Position numbers and translations under genes: made by a program. From Korobacter sp036501185 (GTDB lineage Bacteria > Acidobacteriota > Terriglobia > Terriglobales > Acidobacteriaceae), in assembly GCA_036501185.1 (NCBI GenBank), contig DASYAU010000134.1, positions 1 through 64,000 on the forward strand: DNA of 64,000 bases, given 5' to 3'. Shown piece by piece: positions 37,554-45,675 of the stretch. Every line of letters begins with the position of its first letter. Within the stretch, counting starts at the first letter, position 1. The notes below the pieces were generated by a model, which was not told the DNA's origin, did not search any database, and was given only the letters and a program-made list of their open reading frames with translations.

Positions 37554-38684
37554 ATGGCCCAGCGTTCTTGGTTACCTGTCCTATTGTTTGCCTCCACTCT
37601 CAGCCCAACGCTATTCGCCGCCCCTCGCAAGATCGATCCACCGGTTCTGACGCCGCAGAACAGCGGCACCACGCAACTCCTGATCGCCGTCAGCCCAGTC
37701 AATTCCCGCGTGGTATGGGCCTCCGGTACGGGCGGCACGTACGTCGTCACCACCGACGGCGGAGCGCACTGGCGCGCGGGCGTGGTCCCGGGCGCGGAAG
37801 CTCTCCAATTCCGCGACGTGTACGCCGTCAGCGATAAGATCGCGTACCTGCTCTCGATCGGTGACAACACCACCGACTTCAAAATCTACAAGACGTTCGA
37901 CGGTGGCAAACACTGGCACATTGAATTCACCAATGAAACCACCAACGCCTTCTACGATTGCTTTGCCTTCTGGTCGCCCACCCGCGGACTGGCGCATAGC
38001 GACTCGGTGAGCGGCGTGTTCCCTGAGCTGCGCACCGAGAATGGCTGGACGTGGCACTCGATCGCGAACCGCATGCCTCCCGCACTTGCCGGCGAAGCTT
38101 CGTTCTCATCGAGCGGAACTTGCATTACTACGCAGGGACATGACAATGCCTGGATCGCTACGGGCGGATCGACGATCGCGCGCATCCTGGCCACGCGCGA
38201 CGGCGGAAACACCTGGAACGCCTATGACACACCGCTGATCAGTTCGCCGAGCGGAGGCGGTTTGTCGGTCGCCTTCCGTGATCCGTGGAACGGCATGGTG
38301 GGCGGTGGTGACCTCTCGACCAACGCCGATGCGGATGCTGCGGTCTCTCACGATGGCGGGCGGACGTGGACGTTGACCACACAGCCGCCGGTTACGGGAG
38401 CGATTTTTGCGCTCGCCTACACGCGCGGCGTGGAACATCGCGGCGACGATTGGTTCGGCGATTTTGGCCGTGAAGAAGACCGTCGGGTGGTGGTCACTTC
38501 CGAGGCTTTGCCCGACTTCAGTACGGGGCAAGCGGCGTGGAGTCCCGACGAAGGCACCACCTGGTACGTGATCCCGAGGGTGAGCGGCTATTGGTCGGTC
38601 GCCTTCGCCAATCCACAGACGGGATGGTTCGTTGGCAACAATGGCTCGATTTTGAAAATCAGCTTCGAGCCTGACCGGCATTAA
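37554..38684 (+). CDS. Secreted BNR/Asp-box beta-propeller protein
   Basis: A 376-residue exported protein with a signal peptide (LPVLLFASTLSPTLFA). It has repeated Asp-box motifs: TTDGGAHWRAG, TFDGGKHWHIEF, TRDGGNTWNAY, SHDGGRTWTLT and SPDEGTTWYV. These give a six- or seven-bladed propeller of the YCF48/sialidase-like type, here without recognisable sialidase catalytic residues. AGGAG lies 8 nt before the ATG. It is directly downstream of the structured RNA and may be controlled by it. Confidence 0.9.
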   Translation: MAQRSWLPVLLFASTLSPTLFAAPRKIDPPVLTPQNSGTTQLLIAVSPVNSRVVWASGTGGTYVVTTDGGAHWRAGVVPGAEALQFRDVYAVSDKIAYLLSIGDNTTDFKIYKTFDGGKHWHIEFTNETTNAFYDCFAFWSPTRGLAHSDSVSGVFPELRTENGWTWHSIANRMPPALAGEASFSSSGTCITTQGHDNAWIATGGSTIARILATRDGGNTWNAYDTPLISSPSGGGLSVAFRDPWNGMVGGGDLSTNADADAAVSHDGGRTWTLTTQPPVTGAIFALAYTRGVEHRGDDWFGDFGREEDRRVVVTSEALPDFSTGQAAWSPDEGTTWYVIPRVSGYWSVAFANPQTGWFVGNNGSILKISFEPDRH

Positions 38685-38743
38685 AGAACAAAGGCCGCGG
38701 TGGAATCGCCTAGTTCAGGCGCCCACCGGGGCCTCCTTATTCT

Positions 38744-38760
38744 CGAAACGAATCGTTTCG
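38744..38760. promoter_or_regulatory. Perfect 17-bp palindrome, possible operator
   Basis: CGAAACGA-a-TCGTTTCG in the gap after the propeller gene, about 110 bp upstream of the next gene. It resembles LacI-family half-sites. No T-tract follows, so a terminator is less likely. Confidence 0.4.
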
Positions 38761-38857
38761 CCAAAAGAATCGCCGCGTGAGCCGGATGCAGCCCTGATCC
38801 ATCCGTCCCACCGGGAAATCCCCGGGGTCCTTGATGTCCCTGCGGTTCGATTTGTCA

Positions 38858-38863
38858 TAGAAT
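38858..38863 (+). promoter_or_regulatory. TANNNT box 7 nt before a start codon
   Basis: TAGAAT, 7 nt, ATG 38871; no Shine-Dalgarno. Confidence 0.5.
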
Positions 38864-38870
38864 CACGGCC

Positions 38871-39389
38871 ATGGCCGATACCGATCAGGAACCGATCCTG
38901 CACGCCCCGAGTGAACCGGAAGGCCGTAACTGGACGCCGATGATCGTCGGCGCGATTGTCGTCATCATCGTGGTTGCGTTGATCGTCGTTTTCAATCACC
39001 ACGGCGGAGCGAAGCAGGCCACCGTCGATCCGTATGCCGCGAAGCTGCAGGTCGGTGACATCCAGATGAGCAAGTCGGAGAATTACGTGGGGGCGGCCGT
39101 CACTTACGTCGATTTCACCATCACAAATACGGGCGATAAAACCGTGACGGGGGCGCAAGTGGTGGCCGAGTTCCACAACGATTTGAAAGAGGTCGTGGGC
39201 CGCGAGACGCTGCCGGCAACCGTCCTCGTTCCGAACCAGCTTGGGGGATATCCTGACCTCACCACGCTGGCACGGGCTCCGCTCGAACCGGGCAAGACTC
39301 GCACCATTCGCCTCACATTCGAGCACGTCTCAGCCGACTGGAACCAGAACTATCCTGACCTGAAATTGGTTAACCTGCAGTACAAGTGA
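38871..39389 (+). CDS. Single-pass membrane protein with FxLYD/DUF2393-like domain
   Basis: A 172-residue protein. It has a cytoplasmic N-terminus, one membrane helix at about residues 24-42 (MIVGAIVVIIVVALIVVF) and an outside beta-rich domain with YVDFTITNTGDKTVTGAQVV, a pattern of FxLYD/DUF2393-type proteins. It ends one base into the esterase start (TGATG), so both are cotranslated. Confidence 0.8.
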   Translation: MADTDQEPILHAPSEPEGRNWTPMIVGAIVVIIVVALIVVFNHHGGAKQATVDPYAAKLQVGDIQMSKSENYVGAAVTYVDFTITNTGDKTVTGAQVVAEFHNDLKEVVGRETLPATVLVPNQLGGYPDLTTLARAPLEPGKTRTIRLTFEHVSADWNQNYPDLKLVNLQYK

Positions 39390-40249
39390 TGACCAAACTG
39401 CTGCTCGTTTTTCTCGCGCTGATTTCGTTCGCCGCGGCCACCGAGCCTGAACACACTGTCACCGGCGACGTCGAGATCGTTCCATTTACCAGCAAGATCT
39501 TCGGCAATACGCGCAATCTGCGTATCCTGCTGCCACCCGGCTATCGCGTGATGCAGAACCGCCACAGCCGTTATCCCGTGATGTACATGCAGGACGGCCA
39601 GAACCTCTACGACGTCGCCACCACTCCGTTCGGGCAGGAATGGCAAGTGGACGAGACCATTCAGCTCCTGTGGTCCGAAAAGAAAATCGCCCCGATGATC
39701 ATTGTTGGCATCGACAACGCCGGGGAAAAGCGCGCCGAGGAATATCTTCCGTATCGCGACGAGAAGTTTTCGCCACAGGTGACGCAGCCTCGCGCTGCCG
39801 ATTACGCCCGCTTCCTGATCGAAGAGGTCATGCCTTATGTCGAGCAGCACTACCGGGTGAAAACAGGTCCCGAGAATACCGGCCTTGGCGGCTCGTCGTA
39901 CGGCGGGCTCGTGAGCCTCTACACGGTCATGCAGCACCCCGGCATCTTCGGGCACTTGCTCATCGAGAGCATGCCGCTACAGATCGAGAATGGCCGGCTC
40001 ATTCAGGATGCCGAAGCGACGAAGCAATGGCCCGACAAAATCTTCCTCGGCATCGGCACGAAAGAGACCAACAGCCCCGCGATGGCGGCCGAACATGTGC
40101 AGTGGACGCTCAGGCTTGAACGCGCGCTGCGGCAGCAGGGGCTGGGTCCAGACCGTCTGAAGTACGTGGCGAAGCAAGGCGCCCAGCACAATGAACATGC
40201 CTGGGCGGAACGTTTTCCCAAGGCCATGCTGTTCCTCTGGCCGCAATAA
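39389..40249 (+). CDS. Exported alpha/beta-hydrolase of the esterase D/enterochelin-esterase type
   Basis: A 286-residue hydrolase with a signal peptide (KLLLVFLALISFAAA). The nucleophile elbow is GGSSYGG (GxSxG). The PVMYMQDGQNLYD segment and the C-terminal His in AQHNEHAWAERFP complete the pattern of the putative-esterase family (PF00756). The substrate could be an ester of a siderophore, a sugar or a small acyl group. The start is ATG 39389; a GTG one codon upstream is less likely. Confidence 0.9.
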   Translation: MTKLLLVFLALISFAAATEPEHTVTGDVEIVPFTSKIFGNTRNLRILLPPGYRVMQNRHSRYPVMYMQDGQNLYDVATTPFGQEWQVDETIQLLWSEKKIAPMIIVGIDNAGEKRAEEYLPYRDEKFSPQVTQPRAADYARFLIEEVMPYVEQHYRVKTGPENTGLGGSSYGGLVSLYTVMQHPGIFGHLLIESMPLQIENGRLIQDAEATKQWPDKIFLGIGTKETNSPAMAAEHVQWTLRLERALRQQGLGPDRLKYVAKQGAQHNEHAWAERFPKAMLFLWPQ

Positions 40250-40266
40250 AAGCGCCCGCTGCGTGC

Positions 40267-40272
40267 TACGCT
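40267..40272 (+). promoter_or_regulatory. TANNNT box 6 nt before selD start
   Basis: TACGCT, 6 nt, ATG 40279; no Shine-Dalgarno. Confidence 0.45.
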
Positions 40273-40278
40273 TTCCTG

Positions 40279-41331
40279 ATGACGGAAGTGGCCAAAAAAG
40301 TCCGCCTCACCGAAACGGTGAAGGCTGCCGGTTGAGCGTCGAAGCTTAGTCCGGCGGTGCTGGACTCGGTGCTTGGGAAATTAGCCCGGCAACATGACGC
40401 GAACGTCCTGGTTGGCTTCGACAAAGCCGACGACGCCGGCGTGTATCAACTGACGCCGGAGCTGGCGATGGTGCAGACGGTCGACTTCTTCACCCCGATC
40501 GTGGATGACCCGTACACCTTCGGCCAGATCGCCGCGACCAATGCGCTGAGCGACGTATATGCGATGGGCGGGAAGCCGGTGAGCGCGCTGGCTCTCGTCT
40601 GCTTCCCCGACAAGGGCGATCCGGCGGTGCTGGAACGCATTCTCGCCGGCGGACTTTCGAAGATGATCGAGGCCGGTTGCACGGTGATCGGCGGCCACAG
40701 CATTCGCGACGAAGAGCTGAAGTTTGGATACTCGGTGACGGGCACGATCCACCCGAAAAAGATCTACAAGAACTCGGGGGCGGTGGCCCGAGATGCGCTG
40801 CTGTTCACGAAGGCGATTGGAACGGGCGTGATCTCGACGGCGATCAAGAAAGATAAGGCCGAACCCGAGTGGATCGATGCGGCAGTGCAGTCGATGACGA
40901 CTCTGAATAAAGCCGCTGCCGAAGTTCTCGGCGAAGGAGATTACGCGGTTCACGCGATGACGGACATCACCGGATTTGGGCTCGTCGGGCACGCGCGGGA
41001 GATGGCGCTGGGCAGTGGGGTTGCACTGCGAATCTTCGCCGAGCGGGTTCCACTACTTCCCGGAGCGCTGGAGTGCGTGGAGCAGGGATTCATTCCCGGG
41101 GGCCTCAAGAATAATCGCGATTTCGCCGAATGCCTGGTGAGCTATGGGGATGGCGTCCCGGAGGAGTTGCGGACCTTGCTGTACGATCCGCAGACGGCGG
41201 GCGGGCTGTTGATTTCGGTCGCCGCTACGGATGCCGATCGCCTCACCAAAGCTCTCGCGACGAACAATGTCGTCGCCGCTCGCATCGGCGAGGCGCTGGC
41301 GGAGAGCAAAGTAAAAATCGAAGTCCGGTAG
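40279..41331 (+). CDS. selD: Selenide, water dikinase (selenophosphate synthetase), selenocysteine-containing
   Basis: A 350-residue enzyme if the in-frame TGA at 40333-40335 (codon 19) is read as selenocysteine. The start reads MTEVAKKVRLTETVKAAG-U-ASKLSPAVL. The U sits where SelD has its catalytic Cys/Sec, three residues before the conserved Lys. After it the frame continues without break through SelD motifs: VQTVDFFTPIVDDP, NALSDVYAMGGKP, GGHSIRDEELKFGY and DITGFGLVGHA. It makes selenophosphate from selenide and ATP. A start after the TGA (GTG 40357) would remove the catalytic residue. A SECIS-like hairpin follows the TGA. The gene is followed 16 bp later by a phospholipase C gene. Confidence 0.93.
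40333..40374 (+). promoter_or_regulatory. UGA codon and bacterial SECIS-like stem-loop in selD
   Basis: Downstream of the UGA, AAGC/GCTT (40342-40345 with 40371-40374) forms a lower stem. AGTCCGG pairs with the CTGGACT side (40348-40354 with 40360-40366, one G-U). The apical loop is CGGUG at 40355-40359, about 19 nt after the UGA. Position and GGU-containing loop fit SelB-dependent bacterial SECIS elements. Confidence 0.7.
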
Positions 41332-41347
41332 GCAGAGGAGCTATCGC

Positions 41348-42658
41348 TTGATCCGTTGCCGCTCGCGATTCGTCCTGATTCTCCTGGTCCTGCTGCTCGC
41401 CGTACCTCGTCAAAGCTCTGCCTACTCCGTTCTGACCCACGAGGCGATCGTCGATCTTGCCTGGGATGATTCCATCAAGCCGCTTCTGTTGAGCAAGTAT
41501 CCGAACCTCACGGAAGCCCAGCTTCGCGACGCGCACGCCTTTGCTTATGGTGGTTGCGCCATCCAGGACATGGGGTACTACCCGTTCGGCACCACGTTCT
41601 TCAGCGACCTTACGCATTACGTTCGTTCCGGCGATTTCGTCGCGGCGCTGATTCGCAATGCGCATACAGCCAACGAGCTCGCCTTCGCAGCCGGCGCGCT
41701 TTCCCATTACATCGGCGATTCTTCCGGCCACTCGATTGCCGTCAACCAGGCTACCGCCATCGCTTTTCCCAAGCTCGGCAAGCGGTACGGTCCGATCGTC
41801 ACCTACGAAAACAATCCTCATGCGCACGTGCGGACAGAGTTCGGTTTCGATATCGACCAGGTTGCGAAGAAGCGATTCGCGCCACAGGTTTTCAAGGAGC
41901 ACGTCGGGTTGAAAGTTCCAACCCGTCTGCTCGAAGCGGCATTCTTCGAGATATATGGGATCCCGCTGTATAGCCTGGTTGGCCACGAACGCTCAGCCGC
42001 CCACAGCTATCGCTCGGCGGTGCGGAGTTTTATCCCATTTTTTGCTCGCGGAGAGGTTGTGCTGCACCGGCACCAGTTTGTGCCTGAGACCCCGACCCGG
42101 GACTTTGTTATTTACGAAAAGGAAGTCTCGCGGCAGGCGTTTCGCCGGCACTGGGCCGCTACTTATCACGGGCCGGGCTTCCGCGGATATCTCTCTGCTG
42201 CGCTCATTGTGCTCCTGCCGAAAATCGGGCCCGTGTCTCTTCTCAGCATCAAGATTCCCGACGCCGAAACCCAACAGCTTTACGTGCAGAGTATGAACAC
42301 CACGCTTGAACACTTCCGGAGCCACCTAAACGAATTAAAGACCGAACCAATCGGCCAGTTCACGCTAGCCGATCGCGATCTCGACACCGGAGCGAAAGTG
42401 AGGCCGGGCGGGTACGCGCTGACGGACGAGACCTACGCCGCGCTGCTCCATGATGTGGTGACTCGCCCGACGATGACCATCCCGCTTGGGTTGCGCGAGG
42501 ATATCCTGAGTTACTACGCCGACCCGAACGCGCCGATCACCACGAAGCGCGATCCGAAGAAATGGGCGGAGGTGCAGGAGGACCTCGCCAAGTTTCGCCA
42601 GATGCATGCTGGAAGCAGATTGAGCATTCCCCGCGAAGACGACCAAACAAAACCATAG
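41348..42658 (+). CDS. Exported zinc-dependent phospholipase C-like protein
   Basis: A 436-residue exported protein starting at TTG with GAGGAG upstream. The signal peptide ends in RQSSAYSVLTHEAIVDLAWD, the typical mature start of zinc-dependent phospholipase C/S1-P1-like proteins (PF00882). His and Asp residues that could form the trinuclear zinc site are seen in LTHEAI, DLTHYVRSGDF, ALSHYIGDSSGHS. It lacks the alpha-toxin C2 domain. Phospholipid or nucleotide substrate is undecided. Confidence 0.86.
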   Translation: MIRCRSRFVLILLVLLLAVPRQSSAYSVLTHEAIVDLAWDDSIKPLLLSKYPNLTEAQLRDAHAFAYGGCAIQDMGYYPFGTTFFSDLTHYVRSGDFVAALIRNAHTANELAFAAGALSHYIGDSSGHSIAVNQATAIAFPKLGKRYGPIVTYENNPHAHVRTEFGFDIDQVAKKRFAPQVFKEHVGLKVPTRLLEAAFFEIYGIPLYSLVGHERSAAHSYRSAVRSFIPFFARGEVVLHRHQFVPETPTRDFVIYEKEVSRQAFRRHWAATYHGPGFRGYLSAALIVLLPKIGPVSLLSIKIPDAETQQLYVQSMNTTLEHFRSHLNELKTEPIGQFTLADRDLDTGAKVRPGGYALTDETYAALLHDVVTRPTMTIPLGLREDILSYYADPNAPITTKRDPKKWAEVQEDLAKFRQMHAGSRLSIPREDDQTKP

Positions 42659-42682
42659 TCGGTGCCTTGGTCAGCTCTCTGC

Positions 42683-43135
42683 TTATTTTCCCGCGAGCTC
42701 TTTCTTTACCGTCTCGCTGACCACTTTTCCATCGACGCGGAGGTCGGCGAACTTGGCCATCACGGCCTTCATCACCGAACCTATGTCCTTCATGGTGGGC
42801 GCACCCATCTCGGAGATGGTCGCCCTCACCGTCGCGACGATTTGGTCTTCGCTGGCGGTTTTCGGCATGTAGGTTTCGATGAGCACGATCTCTCTTTGTT
42901 CCTTCGCGGCAAGCTCCGGACGGTTGCCCTTGGTGAATTGCTCGACGGAGTCGTGGCGCTGCTTGATCATGGTGCTCAGCACGGCGAGGACTTCCTTGTC
43001 GTCGAGCGAGGCGCGCTTGTCGATTTCCTTGTTCTTGACGGCGGCCTTCATCATGCGCAGGGTGGAAAGGCGCTCTTCGTCCTTCGCCTTCATGGCGGCG
43101 ACCATATCTTTCTGAATCTGTTCGCTCAAGCTCAT
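42683..43135 (-). CDS. GatB/YqeY-domain protein
   Basis: A 150-residue YqeY-like protein starting MSLSEQIQKDMVAAMKAKD. It contains RLSTLRMMKAAVKNKEID and the C-terminal MGAPTMKDIGSVMKAVMAKF region. It is helical and related to the tail domain of GatB, and is thought to bind tRNA or assist amidation. A perfect TATAAT ends 6 nt before the ATG. Confidence 0.93.
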   Translation of the reverse strand: MSLSEQIQKDMVAAMKAKDEERLSTLRMMKAAVKNKEIDKRASLDDKEVLAVLSTMIKQRHDSVEQFTKGNRPELAAKEQREIVLIETYMPKTASEDQIVATVRATISEMGAPTMKDIGSVMKAVMAKFADLRVDGKVVSETVKKELAGK

Positions 43136-43141
43136 GGGGAG

Positions 43142-43147
43142 ATTATA
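43142..43147 (-). promoter_or_regulatory. Consensus -10 TATAAT 6 nt before the yqeY-like start
   Basis: On the minus strand, TATAAT, 6 nt, ATG. The mRNA should have no leader. A 13-bp palindrome CTCGAAATTCGAG lies at 43167-43179, near the -35 position, and could be an operator. Confidence 0.6.
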
Positions 43148-43289
43148 GACAGCGGCGCGAAAGGCACTCGAAATTCGAGGCGGCGGCGCGCTGAAAGAAA
43201 AATCTTGCACCCGACGAATCAGCTTATCGATCTAAGCAAAACGGAGAACCCCTCCGCTTTTCATCGAGGGTTTCGCAGGAGAAAAGATT

Positions 43290-44175
43290 ATGCGCATTTT
43301 TGTTACCGGCGCTACGGGATTTGTGGGTTCGGCGGTGGTTCGCGAACTGCTGGACAACGGCCACCAGGTGCTCGGTTTGGCACGTTCGGATGACGGTGCC
43401 GCAGCACTCAAGAAATCGGGGGCGGAGGTGCATCGTGGGTCGCTCGAGGACCCGGAAAGCCTTCGCGAAGGCGCGACGAAATCCGATGGCGCGATTCACC
43501 TCGCCTTCATTCACGATTTCAATAATTACGGGCCAGCGGCTGAAAAGGACCAGCGCGCCATCGAGGTGATGGGCGAGGCGCTGGCGGGATCGGACCGGCC
43601 GCTGGTGGTGACCTCGGGAACGTTGCTGGTGCAGAGGCGAGGGGCCCTGGCGCTGGAAGATGAGCCGCCGGCGAGTAATTTTCCGCGGAAATCGGAAGAT
43701 GCGGCGCTGGCACTCGCGTCGCGTGGGGTCCGTGCGTCGGTGGTGCGACTTTCGCCCTCGGTGCATGGCGATGGCGATCATGGGTTCCATGCTGATCAAC
43801 CTCGCGCGGCAGAAGGGCGCGGCCGCATATGTGGGCGAGGGCAAGAACCGCTGGCCCGCCGTACATCGGCTCGACGCGGCTCGGCTCTTTCGACTGGCGG
43901 CGGAGAAAGGGACGCCGGGCGCCGTCTTCCACGGCGTTGGCGACGAGGCCGTCCCGTTCCGCGAGATCGCCGAAGTCATCGGGCGCAAGCTGAAAGTTCC
44001 GGTGGTCTCGAAGTCGCAGGAAGAGGCTGCCGCACACTTCGGCTGGATGGCGCTCTTCGCTGCGATCGACGGCCCGGCCTCAAGCGAGAAAACGCAGAAG
44101 GTGCTCGGGTGGAAGCCGCAGGAACGCAGATTGATCGCGGATCTGGAGCAGGGAACCTACTTCGAGAAGGCGTAA
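43290..44175 (+). pseudogene. NAD-dependent epimerase/SDR family protein, frameshifted
   Basis: An atypical short-chain reductase of about 294 residues. It has the Rossmann motif GATGFVGSAVVREL and the segments HLAFIHDF, VVTSGTL and VVRLSPSVHGDGDHGF. The frame breaks at about 43788: ...DHGF is in frame 1 and MLINLARQKGAAAYVGEGKNRW... continues in frame 2. Relatives read HGFVPMLI, so two or five bases appear to be missing. All later motifs, to GWKPQERRLI and the stop at 44175, are intact. GGAG stands 9 nt before the ATG. Confidence 0.85.
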
Positions 44176-44361
44176 CCGGCGGCCGAATCAAGAGTTGCTG
44201 CAGCCGCGAGGGACGGAGCGTCCGGTTGCCGCTGTTTCTTTGGGAAACTTTATGGCTTTATAAGCAAATCCGATTTGCCATCCGTGCCGCTGCTGCTGTT
44301 CAATAGAGCTTCGCCCCATCAATCCCGAATTCCTAACCCTGCACCCAAGCTGGAGTGACTC

Positions 44362-45549
44362 ATGCTTCATAAGAACCGGTTGTACACGCCGGGTCCGACG
44401 CAACTTCTCCCTGCGGCCCAGTTCGCCATGGCGGCGGCCACCATGCATCACCGGACCGCCGAGTTTCGTGACCTGTATGTACGCACACTTGCTGATCTAA
44501 AGTCGTTCATTGGCACCCGGAACGATGTCATCCTTATGGCCTGCTCCGGCAGCGGCGCCATGGAAGCTTCCGTCTCTAACCTCACCTCGCCGGGCGACCG
44601 TGTTCTCGTGCTTTCGGCGGGCAAGTTCGGCGAGCGCTGGTCAAGCCTTGCCAAGGCGTACGGAGTGAAAGCCGACGTCGTGAGTGCTCCGTATGGCGAG
44701 ACGATTTCACTCGACGCCGTCCGCGAGAAGCTCGATGGACATCGTGTCGTCTACATGCAAGGAACCGAGACCTCGACTGGGGTCCGCCACGACGTCGAAG
44801 GGGTGGCGCGCCTGCTCAAGGGCTCGGATACGCTGCTCGTCGTAGACGCCATTACCGGCCTCGGCACCACGCACTTTAACGTGGATGACTGGGACGTGGA
44901 CGTGCTCATCGGCGGCTCGCAAAAAGCGGTCATGATCCCCCCGGGATTGGCGTATCTTTCGGTGAGCGAGCGTGCCTGGCAGCGGATAGAGCAGAGCTCG
45001 AACCCGCGCTTCTACTTCGACCTGCGGAAAGAACGCAAGTCGGCGGCGAAGGGCGAGTCGGCTTACACGCCGGCTACGTCGCTCATCGCCGGACTCGGTG
45101 CGGCGCTGGATTTTATCCGCGGGATGGGCAACGGTGATCTCGCTGCCGGGCGATATGAGCTCGTAGAGAATGCTGAGACGGCGGCTGAGATGACGCGGGC
45201 TGCGGCTGAAGCGCTCGGGCTGAAAATGTTTGCGAAGGCCTCGCCGGCTGCGGCCGTCACGGCAATTTGCGCTCCTGTGGGCATAGATTCCGGAGCGATC
45301 GTCAAGGGGTTCCGCAACCAGTTCGGCGCCGTAGTGGCCAATGGACAGGGCGACGAGATGAAGGGCAAGATCTTTCGCGTCGCGCACCTCGGCTACTACG
45401 ACTATCTCGACACGATTGCGGTAATCGGTGCTCTCGAACATGTGCTGGCTTCGATTTCGAAGCCCGCACATGTGGAGTTTGGCCCCGGTCTTCGTGCCGC
45501 GCAGATGATCTACGCTCGCCGCGCGACGTTCGCTGCGGCTGCGGTTTAG
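44362..45549 (+). CDS. Class V PLP aminotransferase (serine/alanine-glyoxylate type) next to serA
   Basis: A 395-residue fold-type I transaminase. It starts MLHKNRLYTPGPTQLLP and has CSGSGAMEASVSNL (PLP phosphate contacts), VVDAITGLG (Asp to the pyridine N) and GGSQKAVMIPPG with the Schiff-base Lys. GGAG is 7 nt upstream. SerA follows 126 bp downstream. Since no serC is seen, this enzyme may supply the phosphoserine transaminase step, or convert serine/alanine with glyoxylate. The first is suggested only by context. Confidence 0.92.
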   Translation: MLHKNRLYTPGPTQLLPAAQFAMAAATMHHRTAEFRDLYVRTLADLKSFIGTRNDVILMACSGSGAMEASVSNLTSPGDRVLVLSAGKFGERWSSLAKAYGVKADVVSAPYGETISLDAVREKLDGHRVVYMQGTETSTGVRHDVEGVARLLKGSDTLLVVDAITGLGTTHFNVDDWDVDVLIGGSQKAVMIPPGLAYLSVSERAWQRIEQSSNPRFYFDLRKERKSAAKGESAYTPATSLIAGLGAALDFIRGMGNGDLAAGRYELVENAETAAEMTRAAAEALGLKMFAKASPAAAVTAICAPVGIDSGAIVKGFRNQFGAVVANGQGDEMKGKIFRVAHLGYYDYLDTIAVIGALEHVLASISKPAHVEFGPGLRAAQMIYARRATFAAAAV

Positions 45550-45560
45550 CCATTCCATTC

Positions 45561-45592
45561 CCCGGCGAGTGCCATCGCGTGCATTCGCCGGG
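45561..45592. terminator. GC-rich hairpin between aminotransferase and serA
   Basis: CCCGGCGA...TCGCCGGG with further pairing in the loop, but no T-run. It may be a weak terminator or processing site. A second hairpin ACCCG-tgtgtt-CGGGT lies at 45632-45650, just before the serA ribosome-binding site. Confidence 0.45.
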
Positions 45593-45675
45593 CATTTCAC
45601 CCCATTTTCGAAACGCATAACTCGGAGCCTACCCGTGTGTTCGGGTGGCCACCACTTTATATAAGGAAGACCATC

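Noticed and set aside
40357..41331. selD starting at GTG 40357, downstream of the TGA
   Set aside because: It would lack the catalytic Cys/Sec region, while upstream codons in the same frame match the SelD N-terminus up to the TGA.
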